From Apis mellifera (lineage: Eukaryota > Arthropoda > Insecta > Hymenoptera > Apidae): a stretch of DNA of 64,000 bases. A program made the position numbers and the translations under genes. The notes under the pieces were generated by a model. That model saw nothing but the letters and a program-made list of their open reading frames with translations. It did no database searches and had not been told where the DNA came from. Shown piece by piece: positions 23,570 to 37,699 of this stretch; within the stretch, counting starts at the first letter, position 1, and each line of letters begins with the position of its first letter. The stretch lies in NCBI RefSeq assembly GCF_003254395.2, contig NC_037639.1, positions 5,415,001 through 5,479,000 of the forward strand, in the 5' to 3' direction.

Positions 23570-26500
23570 TCGTGGATGGAATAACGACGTTGTACGAGGA
23601 GGAAATCGAAGATCGCTCCTTTGGTTACTAATTAGGATGGTTCTTCGATGGATCGATTGAATTACACGTTTCAAGTTTAAAATTTCTAAGTATACGAATT
23701 GTTATATATCGGTTGATCTACCAAGAGATAAAATTGTATAATTATTAGATGAAAATATTCTGCACATTGGAACTAATTAGATAAATAAAATTTCTATTTC
23801 TATTTCAACTTCACTTTTGAATCGTCGAGCAATGAATTTCCAATATCAAGAGGAGGAAAGAGAAAGAGAGAGAGAAAGAGAGAGTTGAAAGTGGATAATT
23901 CCAAGAAATAAGCGAAGCAACGTCCGTGTAATAATAACGACAAAACCGCTATCTTTCCTACGGCATCGTGGTGCGTGGCACCGAGAAGATAGAAACGATA
24001 CACCGCGACTTTGGTATTATGCTGACATGCACGGCAGTCCCCATAAGAAGAGAGGCCGTCCTATCGGGGTGCGTTTCAACCGGAAAGGAATGATTTATCG
24101 AAACACGTAATATGTCTAATGGCTGATAAAAGGCCGCATAGAAATGTTCATTCAGTGGAAAATACGGCATCGTGGCCTTCGTCGTTTAACCGTATGTATA
24201 ATGTCACAACGATTTAAAAAAAGGTAAATCGATTACTGTCTCCCTCCCTCCACCGGTCACCCTTGATTAATTACCGGCGGCACGAGCAAATATTTGAATG
24301 TAATTCCATGTAAGTTAACTCTCGGCGCATCGAGAATCATATTTCATGAAAGTGAGACGTTGTATCACGATTCGAGGGAGGAGGAGGGAGGGATGACATA
24401 ACGTGTAGTAAATTTCGGGTGATTTTTCCACACCTTTGATGATCGAGTATCGTTCAATTGATCGATAAAATATTTATATAGGAATTTTCTAAAAGATTTA
24501 AGTTTGTAAATTTGATCAAAGTCTTCGAGATTAGAGAAATTGATACGATTATTAAGATTTAATTGAAATTAATTTTTAGGAATGGAAAAATTGGTAGAAA
24601 GATAATTAAAAAGGGATTATTTTTAGAAATTTGTAATAATAATCAAGTTTCTCGAATTTTTCTGTATCGTTTTCATAATATACAAAAGATATATATACCA
24701 TACACGAAATAAGACACTGTCAGATATAATAGATGGAATTCCTATCTTGTATTTGGTAGCGGATAATTTTTGTAGCTCGGTTAATACAGAGTAAAAGCAA
24801 ATGTCGAACCGGTTTGTATCGGTGATTAATAGTGGCTCATAACAAGTGATCTGTTTCTATATTTTTCATCCTTTTAATTTGCATGAAAATCCCTACTGAG
24901 CTAGGGCTGCAGTAAAATATAACCACGCTGCAATATTTGTAAGTAAAAACTACTGTGAACAAAATTTATTGAAATTGTTCGATTACTAACAAACTATGCT
25001 ATTGCAATACTAGATTAGCATATAAGTATATAGAGTTTAATAACTGGGAATAAATCGAGTTAAAATTTATCAGAGGATGTTTCAAATTTCAATCAACTTA
25101 ATTCTCATCATTTCCACCAGGGGAAGAAATCCTTCAAGTTAAAGAAAATTATAAAAATTGAAACGTTTGATTCAATTATATTTTCTGTATCATCATCAAT
25201 CACGATTTCTTCAAAACACAAAATAAATAAAATACGGTATCAATATTCTCTGTTCTGCAATATAATACTACATTGCAACCTATATTCACCTCAACAATAC
25301 AAAGAAACTATAAGAAAATATAATTGAAATTACTGTACTATCTAAAGTGGAGCCATTGATACAATACATAATAGAAATAAAAAAATTAATCCCAAGCACG
25401 TCGAGCACGTGTTAACAAAAGAGAAAAACATATTTAATAAATATTCCTAATAATCTCACATTTTATTGCTTTCTTCAAACCTCTTTCTCAACATCGACTG
25501 AAATCAAACATGAGGTACGTATACAAACAACAAAGTCTTAATTGGCACACAGGCGCGTTTAATTGCGATACTTTCATGACCCAGTGTCACAAGCGTAGCC
25601 ATGGACCGTTCATCGAACCGTTTCCATCTCGACAATCCACGATACCGTAATAGCACAGGTGGAAACGTTAATGCGATAAATCGCCAACTGTATCTGCACA
25701 ACAGGCTCGAACGGGCCGAGGAAAGTCGAGGAGAGGAAGAGATTCTGGCCGCGGAGAACGTGAAAGTCGAGGAACCATGACGGGAGTTTGGTCGAAGCTC
25801 TGAGGAAGCCGTTCACGAACTCAACTTTGTCCGAGTTAAGGATTTCGAGAGCCTCGAGTTTCATTTTCAAACATGTTCAGAAGAATCTTATGTTGGTAGA
25901 ATTCTTTCAATAGATTTTATATTTTAAATTTTCGTGATCTATTCGATCGAAATTCTTTCTTCTTCTTTCTTATATTACGAAGTTTCGAACAACGGAATGT
26001 TCTTGTCTTAAGAAATATAAAATTTCTAATTAAAATAATATTTTCTCTTTTGTTAACGCTATTCTTGAATGTCTTTCAATTTAAATAAATCGTTTCGTTT
26101 AATGGATTAAATATGTGGAGATTTAGGAAAATATAAAGAGAAGATTGAAACAAATGTTTTAGAGAGAATTTTAGAGAAGAGAGGGTTTGAAGAGAGGATT
26201 TGTCAGAGATTTTCTCAGACATAATACGATTTTAAGAAGTCGTGAAAGGACGAGATGATGATGATAATGATAAATGCGAGACGACGATGAAACGTAATAG
26301 ATTCGCGTTATTTTCTGTGTACTCGAGATTTAGGACAACGATAATAATGATAGAAGCGCTGAGCCGAGTTAAATGACGACGATGAGGGTGACTGATGAAC
26401 GATAATCAACCGCGATGAAGATACGCGGGGTATAAATGCTGATCGCTATTCTGTGTAAAAGAAAAGAAAAAAAAAAAAGAAAAATTGACGATAAGTCGAC

Positions 26501-28782
26501 GATAACTCTTTCTCTGAAAATTTATAACAGACTGATATTATATTTATCGCAGAAAATTTATACCAGATTCAACGAGTAGTTTATCGAGTAGGAATAAAAA
26601 TATAAAATTCTCGTTTTGCATGTTGTTCGATCTATCATCTTCGCTACTTTTTTTCCCCCGGAAAATACTGGAAAATATGAATATAACATAAACATTGTCA
26701 CTTATGATGGATTGCCATATAAAACAAAGTATTTTCAAATAACGGTACACACGACTAGGAAGTTCCAAGAGTTCAAACCATGAAAATCGTATTTTGTTAA
26801 CTTAAAGAGATTTGTACATACGTGTCCGAAAGATTAATATGTTTTCGGGAATCGAAGCAAAATTTGATGAGAATAAAAAAATATATATATATATATTTCA
26901 TCCATCTCCACAAATTTACTCTTCTTTTCTAGAAGAAAAAAACTTTGGAAAATTTAGAAGAAAAATTAAACTAACACGATTTTCACAATCGCAACTACTA
27001 ATAATAAATTACGATGAATAATGAATTAAATAACGAATCGTTAAAATCCATGATCTCGTGGAAATTTCCTTTAAAAAGTTGGCTGTTGTCAATCTGTTGA
27101 CAATTAACTTCGATATTATCCGATATAATTCGATCGAACACTTGCTGAACGCAATCAACGCAATTATTCAAGCGCAGTGGAATCGGAGAAAAACACGAGA
27201 TGGAACGCTGCCAAGGATATGTTTACGCGCGTGCTACCCAGCGTACTATCCACTTCTTTCGTTGTAAAACCCATTCGCGTTAAAAGTGGAGCTTATTTGC
27301 ATGCAATTAAAGGTAGCGAGAGATTGAAGACCGTACACCTGTCTATTCGACTTCGTTTTCCGTTACGAACGATTGAAAGGGAGGAGGGGGGGGAAAAAAA
27401 GAAAAGAAAAGAAAGGAAAGGAAAGAAAAATAGGGAAGAGAAAAAATTATATCACCGTACATACCGTTGAATTGATCACCTATCTATCTAGCAAAACGCA
27501 TTCCGCTGGCGCGGCCAGCATTACGCTATCTTTGATTTCGATCGCGCTACTAGCAGAACTACAATCCGAATGGAAATTAAAATAGTTTCGCTTCGGAATC
27601 GAGTTAAACTATTGATACCAATGATCTATAGATACCGATAAATTTTCAACCGCAGAGTTTCGAGACACAACTTTTAAGACTTTCCTTCAATTTCATCGAC
27701 TAATTCAAGCTTGACGGCTCGAATGATTAATCGCGCGATTGTTTCGAATAAATAATTGCAGATGCTGGATTTTTTCCACTACAATCTTATTTATATGGAT
27801 ATTATTATACTTTCTGATGTTTTCCAATTTTTTCTTATCGAATAATTGAAATTTGAATATTATATCAAATTTGTTTCATTTGTATACGTTTCGTATATTT
27901 AAATCTTGCATCGATTCAGTTTCCCTTAGAAACCAAATTAATTTAATTAAACTTTTCGTGTATTCTTGAATTCTGAACGATTAAATTAATATTAACTTTT
28001 CTTAATTTCCTTCAGAGCCAAGTCTAATCTTCCTCGAACGAGAAATTTTCAAAATCCTTTTCAAATTCGATCCGAGCTCGATCTCTGAATAATTAATTAC
28101 ACGTCGATGGAAAGATCGATGGACAGCGGTTTCCTAGGTGAATTAGGGCCAGGTTACAATCACTGTTTACCATAGTATAGTGGTATACCTATTCATCACC
28201 ATTCGATGCGTATTTATTAAAACGGGGAAGAGCCAGGGATGCAGTTACGCGATATCAGATGCCTGACGGAGGCTACCCGACTGGTTTCCTTAATCCAGCT
28301 AAGTGGGTAGTCCCAGGAAAGTGATTTTATATGATAGGCGGAGCGGAAATGAGGATAGCTCGAAGGGAAAAGCCGGCAATCGAAATAGGATGAAACGGGG
28401 AATTATTTTGAAAAAAAGCGTATAAAGAGAGGGAGAGAGAGATCGTAGACTTACTTGGAACTCGACTGGAGACTCGAACGATATGGGATATTGGAAAAAG
28501 TGGCGTAGCAATTTACCTGGGATAATAAAATGACGGAAAGAAAACCCGTATTAAATCATTTTTTCCATCGAATCATAGTTATAAATAAAACGAGGTTATA
28601 CGATCCTGAAGGGAAATAATTTTCTGCTGACGGTGATCCCGGTTGTGACGAGTTGGACGGGTGGATAGTAATTGCGCGTGGATATTAAAATTACAATAAA
28701 TACACGATATAAAATAACGGTTAAAATTATTAGCCGGGAAACAAGTAAAAAAGGATGGAAGGATTTATAAAGAAATTACGAG

Positions 28783-28834
<52 letters not shown>

Positions 28835-29060
28835 CATTTTCGTGTTAACGATAATAACGAAGTAGTTGTAAATAGATTAGTAATCGTTCCTCTCTAACGA
28901 ATGCGTCTTCTCTATTCTATTACCATTAACTCACCTTATTTTACTAATTAAAATCATTTTACAATAACAAAAATTATTTACGAATCATTCGAGAAGATGT
29001 ATACACGAGAAATATTTTAATATTTAAAAATAAGATTAAAAAAGAATCATTCTAAATCAT
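23570..29060. other. No gene seen
   Basis: Mostly AT-rich with small GC-richer patches (25.5-25.9, 27.1-27.6 kb) and the long AT microsatellite. No frame combines splice signals with codon bias. Confidence 0.55.
28785..28831. repeat. AT dinucleotide microsatellite
   Basis: About 23 AT units, the longest dinucleotide tract in the window. Confidence 0.9.
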
Positions 29061-29079
29061 CTAACAAAACGAATTCTCA

Positions 29080-29640
29080 TCCGCGAGACAAAATCTCGTT
29101 CCTACAAAAAAAAAAAGAAAAAGGGTAGCTCTTCCATTCGACCCTTGGTTGTCGCTGCACCTGTTGACCGAGATAACCCTCGGGGTCGCTTGGCACGCGC
29201 CAACATTTTTCCTCCTCCCTCCTCTTTTCTTCGTCCATCCTTGATTTACCTTGCCTGTTTGTCAGATAAGACAGTCCAGTTTTTCCTTCTGACGGCGGAG
29301 AAACAACGTTCGGCCTCGAGCCAGCGCATGCCACGCGCTTCGAATAGAATTCAAATGCGCCGCTAGAGACATTCCTTCGTTCGCGAGGGAGGAGGATCCA
29401 TCCCCGCGAGTATGTGTACGCGCGTACACAGAAGCCTCGACGACGTGTCGAGGGAACGCGAATTTCCAACGTCTGAAGGGATCCGATCGTGCACCACGGC
29501 CGATAAAGTTCCAGTCGAAGTTTTAATGGACTCAACCAATCTATCCCGGTTTCCTTCTCGACGTTTGATTAAAGTCGGAAATTGTCGGTCGAGATTTGAA
29601 ACGGATACGTCGATATTCTCTCTCTCTCTGTTGTAAATAG
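29080..29640. other. GC-richer island
   Basis: Both strands carry overlapping open frames (up to about 150 codons), as expected for stop-poor GC-rich DNA. No motif was recognised. Confidence 0.5.
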
Positions 29641-29649
29641 TTTATCTGT

Positions 29650-32600
29650 CTACGTTTATTGAGAATATTTCGAAGCTTTTCACATTGTAACTATTAATTG
29701 GTAATTCATGATTAATTATTCCATGTTAATTCATTTTGATATTGGTAAGATTGTAGTATAAGTATTTTCATATTTGAGTATCAATGTAATAATATGGTAC
29801 ATTTATGAATAAATATAGTACATTTTTCCCGAAAGTGAAAACAAGTGAGATTGCGCATGATCTATATTTATCTAGAAAATTTTATTTTAATTTTTGAACG
29901 AGAATGGATATGAAAATGAATTATTCGTTCGATCTTTCTCTAAATGAGGAACATTATCATTTGAATTATTTCGAAAGGTAATCTGTAAACAGTATTTTGA
30001 TTGTGTATTTATATCGTATAACGTACGATATTCGATTATACGAGGGAATCTCTCGCCGTCTCCAAAAGTCATTTCACGCAAGATAAAGTGCAGCGCACAA
30101 ATACGTTGCGTGACGTGAAAAATCCAGTTTTCGAGACGCAAATAACAGTACCAAGCCGGTTGAAATAGTAGCTACGTGTCTCGAAAAATCATTTTGAAAG
30201 TCGAAATTCCGAGTCGGCCGAAGAAATACAATCTCAAACGTTGAAAGGGGAGCCGTATAAAAGCTCTGTCGGAGGGAGGCACGTCTCTCTGGCGAAAGAG
30301 ATCTTCCCGACGATCGCTCCGGGATTGCGATTTAACGTGCCTCGGATACGAACTTTGCTTTAAAGAACGCGAGTAAATCGACCGTGAAATCGAGTAATTC
30401 AAAACGATTAATGTCATGCGTGAAGTCATGTGATTCGGGGATACAAAACACACTAAGCGCGGAGGAACGTTTCCATATCTTCTTGCTTGCATTCATACGA
30501 CTTAAAAATTCTTCGAATAACGCGTTTCGTAAAATTCAAATAATGTAAAAAATTCTTTGGTCTAATCTCGATAAAAAAAATTTAAATTAAAAATTTGAGA
30601 TCAAAGCTAATTTCTTATCATAAAATTTCTGTATAATAAACGACTCTGATTTCAATTATAGGATCCTTAATTTCCAATGAATACTGCATCAAAAAAAAAA
30701 GAAAAGTATTCCACAAAGACTAAAAACGGGCAAAAATCGAATGTCTTTCTCACAAACTCTTCAACTCTTCATCTGCACAATACACACGCCACACATTCTC
30801 GCTCTTCCCTCTTATCTCACCCCGCAACCTTATCACCGTTAATCCACCGCTTCCCAAACAGAGAGAACCCTTATCGTAAAACCTGGCCAAACTCGTCCAA
30901 ACTCGTACTACGCACCTTCGCATTCCTTGCGTCGAGAATCAACCAAACCTCGCCCTTCCACCAAACCTTACTTTTACAACAAAGTGAGAAAGAAACGAAT
31001 TCTTCTATATCGGCTTGACACGTTGCAAGGATCGAAAATCGGCGATAAACACGTAGGAGGAAGGTAGGAGGGGGGAAATCGAATTTGTCGAAGAGAATCC
31101 CTATCGAAAGTCGGTGACGACTTTCCTTCCATCCTGGTGCACCGTGTACGGTTTCGAAGCGCGGCCCCCGCCGACGGATAAACATCATAAACGTCGTTCG
31201 ACGCTGAATAAATTCAGCCGGGGCGAAAAAGCGGCGGGGACGGGTTCGTGGAAACGCGAGAACGGCCGCGAAACGAAATGGAACTTACTAAAGATAGGAG
31301 AGAGGAGATTGGAAGAGAGGAAGACGCCCACGTGGCGCGATAGTAACGCAAGATCGGATAGCGAGAGGGATTTTCATTCATTCGAGGGGATACTCTTCTT
31401 CGTTCTCTCCGGATGGATCCGCATTTGAGAGATCCTTATTGCCTTATGTTCATATTTCGGCCTGATTTCAGGGGAAAAATTGGAAGTGAAGAAGTAGATT
31501 CTATTTTTTTTTCTCGATAGTTTCGTAAAGAGTTAAAGAGTTAGTAAAAGAGTAGTAGAAACATGATTTATTTAATGGAATCTCCTTCTTTTGTTTGTTT
31601 GGAAATGTATGGAAAATTAAGTTCTTTATACGAATATGAAGAATACATTTGAATACAAGGATTTAATACTTTCTGATCATTCATTAGAATAAAAAATTGT
31701 ATGGGATATTCTGTAACTAAATTTTAAGAAAGAAATTGATTTCTTTTCAAAGTAATCGCTGATTGAAAAACGTAAGAAACTTTGTACATGCCTGTTTAGA
31801 AGTTTTTATTTCGATTCGGTACTCGATTATTACCAGTGGCAAAATCAGAAAGTTAATTGAAATATAATCTTCCACAAACTGCCATGGAAACTGTATAACT
31901 GATTTATGATAGTCGAAATAAAAATCTTCCGCGCTTTTTGAGTGTAATTTACACGCAATCAATATGATTTTGCAGCAGGAATTACTTTCCTTAAGCTGCA
32001 TTTCTAAAGACTTACTACTCGACTACTAAAAGATATTTCACTCCAAGGAATATTATATACACTTCATAAACCAAGTGAAATGCAATTCCGGCATATCTTC
32101 CGCATAATATAATTATGATCAAGATTTGAAAACATTCGAGGAAACATTTGTGACAATAAAACTGAAATTTAACGAAGAAAAAATTATGTATATACTCTCT
32201 TCTAAACCTAAATATTATCGTTTCATTTGTAAATATTTCTTATATTATATCTATATAAACACAAATTCCACGTAACGTCTCGAAACTCTAAACTAACTCA
32301 CAACACTATCCTTTTATCGTACAAAAATTTCACGAATTCCATAAAACCGTCATAGATAATCTTAAACTATGTAAAATGATGACACAATCGCAATGAGTCG
32401 ACTCGTTCACTTCGTGACGAAACGAAATTCCGAGGCAAAAGGGAGCTTCCTTCTTTGCAAAATTCAGATTCGCGAGAAAACGAGGCCGAAGGGGGATGGA
32501 AGAAGAAGAGAAAGAGAGAAGGAGAAAAAAATTGATAGAAATGATTGTTTCGCCCCGTGAAACGCTGTTTCTAAGATCGGCAAGAACCAAGTGAAATTCG

Positions 32601-33500
32601 TTCGGATGCGTGGTAAATGCGCAAAGGGAAGAGGAACGTCTCGTTCCATTATGGCGAGGCTTGCAATAAAAGTCCATCTACGCATCTGTCTTTCCTAGTT
32701 TTTCTCGGCGAACAGAACCCCGCATCGTCCATCCAAATGGATGATGCAGCGCCTTTCGCACTGCACAAAGGAGGAATCCACCTTGGTCTACCTCGATTCA
32801 CCTGATTCTGCGTTTCTGCTTCTCGATGCAGAAATTATTCCGCAAACTTGGAATAAAGCGTCGTCGTTTCTAACGTGGTCGATAGTTATTGCCGTGAAAT
32901 CAGCCGTGTCGCGGCAGGGAAAAGGAAAAATTCGATTCCATCTCTCTGTTTCCTTCTTTCCAACCAATCCCAAGATACATGTGTAAAAAGCTGAGATGCA
33001 GAGTTTTTTCGAGATTCCAGATTTACGCTTCTTTTTTCTTTTGCATTCGCTTCTGATTCGTTTTGAGGAAGTTCGATATGCTTTGCCGTGTCGGATAGTA
33101 AAATATCGAACGAGCAATTCTTCGAGATTCGTTTCGAGAAGAAAGAAACACGATTGGAAAGTCTCTTTGAAAAATTTGTTGGCCGGTGTTACGGAAACTT
33201 AAGTTGTTTCCGATCAATTTCTCGATGTTCTCGTCTTACGTTGGACTACAATATGAAATTATACACCTACGCTAGTTCTAGATTAACCTTACGTAATCCA
33301 ATACTGTCACGGCGAATAACGGGATATCTACGGGATATACACGGGTATCAATCGAGAAGAGAAGAGAGATATATAAAATCATTAACTCTCGGAGGAAATT
33401 TCAGATGAAACGAAATTTATATTCCATTCTCCCCTTCCAACGCTTTAAATTATTATCCATCCGATCTGTCGAGAAAATTTGAAAATAACAATTTTTCTTT
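29650..33500. other. No gene seen
   Basis: Alternating AT-rich and GC-richer DNA. An 84-codon minus frame (31747-32001) begins with ATG but shows no positional G bias. Confidence 0.5.
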
Positions 33501-33979
33501 TCCCCGAGGAAACGTATATTTGAAATTTTTTAATCGAACGCGGCAGGCATCAATTAACGCGCATTAAAGTGACGACGAGCTAAAGGGAGAGTGTCTTTCA
33601 TCCCATGGAGGGAAAGAGCAGATTCATTCCACTTTTGTATCAAGAAGAGAGAGAGGGGAGACTAGATGCGCGGTGTCGAAGGCTTAAGCTCGACGCTTAA
33701 AGGAAAAGATGGCAGCTCTCATAGGTTTCAGAAGCCCTCGGGGGCCCCAGAGGCCGTCAGCCTGGAGGCTTAGAATTCGCATCAAGAGGCGCATCACGTC
33801 TCCGTGGGGTCTTCTCTTCGTTTCTTTCTCCTCCTCCTCTCTTTCTCTCTTCAGCTCCTCTCCTTCGCCTCTCCTCTTCCCCTCTTCGCGGTCATCTCGC
33901 GTCCGCGTTAGGTCACGCGTCAGACAAAGCGTTCAGAAAAGGGGGGCACGCACGCGGCGCAAAGCTTGCGAAGAATGAA

Positions 33980-34061
33980 TTTCTTCGTTTGCATACCGTC
34001 CAATTGCATTCCTTCGACCCGTTTCCTGTCCGCAGCAGCGTGTCCTCCAAGCAGCCTTGCC
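33980..34061. repeat. Direct duplication, copy A
   Basis: Three colinear blocks match copy B at 34638-34734: a T-rich block (33980-33997), GCATTCC (34006-34012) and a 22-base core (34040-34061) that includes TCCTCCAAGCAGCCTTGCC. The core matches copy B at 21 of 22 bases about 670 bases away, which is very unlikely by chance. On the minus strand both copies encode QGCLEDT with only synonymous differences, and each is followed by a possible donor (GTATGC here, GTACGA in copy B). Confidence 0.65.
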
Positions 34062-34637
34062 GCGGACTTTTTCTTCTCTCCGCCACTCTCCGCCGTTCCT
34101 TCCCTTTCTCCCTTTTGTCCAACGATCGGCCGACAGATACCGCGTAGACGGGGAGGCCAATCGTGGCCGCCGGTTTATCATTCAATTTATCAATCATAAC
34201 CGCTAGTTTCGATTCGTTGGATCATTCGATGTTACGACGACGAGGAGATCGTCAACGGATTCGACGAAAGGATGAAGGGATTTGTTCGTACAATCGAAGA
34301 AGAATTGGAAGAATGAAATCACAAGATTCTGTCTCGATATTATCTTAATCTGATTGATCGTGTTAAGTCTATCAATTGTTCGATTTTTTTAAATTTATAT
34401 ATAATAACCTGTTTTTATAAAGTCTATCGATGCCAGAATTGCTAGCAAAGAAAAGAAAGAGAGAAATCTAAAGTTATTTCGATTACTTAAGATTTACAGT
34501 TCAACGACATGGCCGTGTAACGCGTTCTGAATCGATAGTTGCCCGATCGAAAGTTCGTCCAAGAAAATATCACGTGAATATGGTGGTAGTCGAGGCACGA
34601 AGGGCCGCGACGTGCGTATGCAACCTATTAGAATGCG

Positions 34638-34734
34638 TTTCTTTTGTTTCGTACCTTGCAGCCGTTCACAATGTTCGACTGCATTCCGAAGGGTGTGCCA
34701 CTTCCTGCACGTGTGTCCTCCAGGCAGCCTTGCC
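34638..34734. repeat. Direct duplication, copy B
   Basis: This is the partner of 33980-34061, with the 22-base core at 34713-34734. Small indels separate the matching blocks, so the duplication is old. Whether it is a duplicated exon, a first exon or a regulatory element cannot be read from the sequence. Confidence 0.65.
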
Positions 34735-34882
34735 CTCCCCCACAGTATTTCGTGCCTGCATCCATACGACCGATGAATCACGTTTTCGCTTATCTATCAC
34801 CGTTTCAAAATTTTTATCCAACGTACCAAGATATCCGAGAAGAATTGTTAATTAAAATATTCCGAGCCTTCTTGTCTAGCTA
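34661..34882 (+). other. Open frame behind a 3' splice site
   Basis: A pyrimidine-rich stretch ending TACCTTGCAG (to 34660) is followed by a frame open to TAA 34880-34882. The frame is proline- and aromatic-rich and ends in a charged stretch containing DIREELLIKIFRAF. It overlaps the second copy of the 34 kb duplication, whose + strand frame keeps VSS(K/R)QPC in both copies. The minus strand is also open here, with two donor-like sites, so the coding strand is undecided. I do not recognise a family. Confidence 0.18.
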
Positions 34883-35083
34883 AATATCAAGATAAATATA
34901 TACTCGTTCATTATCGAAAAATATAAATTAATTGTTACATCGATCATTTTCCATCCGAACGGGGCATTATAAGCAAATTACATAACGGCAAAAATCTCTG
35001 CTCTCGTCGTTGACGAGAAATTTCAACGTGTGCACAATGTGGCACACTTCCACGTTCCACGAAAACGCGAAAAAAGCGGTCTA

Positions 35084-35467
35084 ATGGCCGCTGGGACCAC
35101 GATGGTGAAAAAAGTTTCCGTTATTACGGGAATAACGAGGGCCCCGCAGGGCCCATTTTCGGGGCCCAGGGACGAAGAAACACGGGTAACTCGATGAAGA
35201 AGAAAGCAACGACGTGGCGATCGACGATCGTGTTACTCGGACACAAAGTCTAGACCCACCAGAAAATCCGCTCGGGTTTCTCAACCCGATGCGCGAGTAA
35301 CGAGAACAAAATGAAGACACGAGATGCAAGGGGGAAAAAGTTTAACCAGTGGTCCAGTGACACCCTAAGACTTGGCCTGTCGCTAACGGATTCTCTTTTT
35401 CTGATGTTTCCAGCAAGATGACGGGAGGGACGAGATATATGAACCGAGGTTGAACGAGCTTTGCTGA
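35084..35467 (+). CDS. Possible two-exon small gene or 3'-terminal exons
   Basis: An open frame runs from 34974 to 35185. It contains ATGs at 35084 and at 35102, the latter with A at -3 and G at +4. It meets a GTAACT donor at 35186 in phase 0. A second segment, 35414-35467, follows CTAAC plus a pyrimidine tract ending in TTTCCAG and is also open in phase 0, ending in TGA with the acidic tail DEIYEPRLNELC. An AATAAA lies about 100 bases downstream (35570-35575). My hand count puts G at codon position 1 in about 37 percent of codons against about 18 and 28 percent at positions 2 and 3, which is the direction expected for coding DNA. Started at 35084 the product would be 51 residues, basic then acidic, with no domain I recognise. 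The frame is open upstream of the ATG, so this may instead be the end of a larger gene. The donor is only moderate. Confidence 0.27.
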
Positions 35468-35569
35468 AAAGATTGTTGCTTCCGTGAAGAAAGAAACGGT
35501 TCGAGAAGAATTTTGTGACGATAATGAGACGAGAATACGGAATGAAAGGGATAAATTTTTATGAGCGCG

Positions 35570-35575
35570 AATAAA
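35570..35575 (+). terminator. Poly(A) signal AATAAA
   Basis: The hexamer lies about 100 bases after the TGA of the candidate exon 35414-35467. Such hexamers are frequent in AT-rich DNA, so it supports the gene model only weakly. Confidence 0.2.
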
Positions 35576-35599
35576 TAAGAATTATTCGATTAGGAATAC

Positions 35600-37690
35600 G
35601 ATATAGAAAAGATGTAATAGATGAATTAAATTTTACGATGTATCCAATTGATTTCCATCCAATGGAAAAATTCTTCCGAATTTACATCGACTCTATGATT
35701 TCACCGAAATTTTGTCGATAGAATCTTTGGTAAAAAGAGATGAATAAATAAGAGAAAGAAATGTAATGAAAAACGAATGTCGTTAAAAATATTGAAAGAA
35801 GAAATTTACAGCGTTAAATTTCGCATCTTCTCCAATGAAAGTTACAAACATTGATGAAAGTAAATTGATTCAGTTACCGAAACAAACGGAGAAAGTGATC
35901 GGTGAAATTCTCTTGATGAACAACTACAACCTTCCAACAATTAAATAATAGTGAAAACTAATTCAATGAAAAACAAATTACTGGAAAATCCTTCGTATTA
36001 TAATTCTATATTATAAATCAAACTTGATAGATATACGTTCTAAAAAAATTTTAAAAATAAATCGAACGAAATTTCATTGAATCGATATATGATGCTTCAT
36101 CGATGATTGATTTGTTTTGACGAAACGCGATAATAATATAACGAAGTTTTCATTTCTACGTGATAATAAACACATCAATCAATATCTATTATTGGCTCGC
36201 ATCTATCGTATCTTCATTATTTCATCATTACAATTATTCAAATATTACAAGTATTTCAATCCAACTTATTTCTCCTTACGTATATAAAACACATTAATAT
36301 TAATAAGATATCGACAATTATGCAAATGTTCGTGCTCGTACGAATCTTTTCATCGCCGTTATATTCAATAAATATTTCTTATATCTCCCGTTCACAGAAT
36401 TTTCTTTTCGCAATCGACATCGATTCTTCTCTTTAAAGGATCGAACGATCTTCATCCTCCGAAAGAACTTAATTCAAAAATAAGAAATACGCTTTATCCA
36501 TTGACGGCGGCAATTACAAGCGCAAACCGTTAGCAGCAATCACGGTTGCATTCCGGTTAGGCTTTGGAATAATTACTCGTAGTCCGCAGACCAAGCTAAT
36601 GATCGTGGTAATAGAAAAAAAAGGGGAGGGGGAAGGGGGGGGGATAAACACCAGATGATTGCTATGCGACCTGATTTATGCCTCCCCCTTCCACCAATCG
36701 TTGAATTTACTATTGAGAATAAATAAAACCCTATCTTTAATAGCCACGTTGCGCTAATAACACCAACGTTTTCCTTCCTTTTCCTTTCTTTTTTTCCCCC
36801 CTCCTCCCTTTTTCCATGTGTTTATCCACCTGTGATAAATCAACGTGTCCGCACACAATTTTATCCCGTTCCATCCTTATATCGATTTTTTTCCGAATCC
36901 TTAAAATCTTGTAAGTTAAGATTCCTTCGCTTCGCGAGGAACTTGTTATTACAATATTTTTATCATCAACCAGAAATGGCTACTGTTGATCCGTGCATCG
37001 TACGGATTAACACTTTGGACACAGTTTGATGAGACTTTGATCTCGAATTTAAACTCGCGCCAACCGAGACGAAGCGATAGCTAAAAGATGCTATGCGTAT
37101 AAAATTAGGAGCCAGACTGTCTGGCAATGCAAGCAATGTCAAATGCGATAACGATGTCTACATAACGTCTATATAATATCGACGTAATGTAATAATAATA
37201 ATAATAATAAAAAAGAAAAGGAATGCATTCATTTGTGAAATGCACTTTCAACGATGAACCATAATTTACGTAAAATCGAAATTGGAAAATTCTACTCTGT
37301 CAAGGATGTTAGTCATAATTATATTTTACAACAAAACAAAAATTTCTCTTCACTTTAATCCTTTGCAATTCGTAATTAATACAATATAAATAAATACGAA
37401 AGAGGAATATTACTGTTACAATTCAAATCCGAATTAACACTGTTTAATTTAATTATATAAATAAATGTAAAAATTCTACTGGAAAGTATTTTTCGCAAAA
37501 TGAGAGAAAGATCGTACGAGAAAAATTATTACCCTCAAATTTATTCTAAACTCTGAATATTTCAGAATTTTCTAAGATTTCCTTCTCTGAAGAAGAATAA
37601 CGTTTTACTCTGGAATATTCTTAAAATCGATCTCATCGAATCGCTTTGAAGAATCATCTTTCGAAAAATTTTTCGGCACACAGTCGAACG
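35600..37690. other. No gene seen
   Basis: AT-rich spacer between the 35 kb candidate gene and the 37.7 kb duplication. It holds a perfect 15-base palindrome (GCCAGACTGTCTGGC, 37111-37125). Confidence 0.55.
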
Positions 37691-37699
37691 GGCCCAATG

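Noticed and set aside
29077..29535. 152-codon minus-strand frame
   Set aside because: Overlaps open frames on the opposite strand and is Arg/Ser-rich without domain features.
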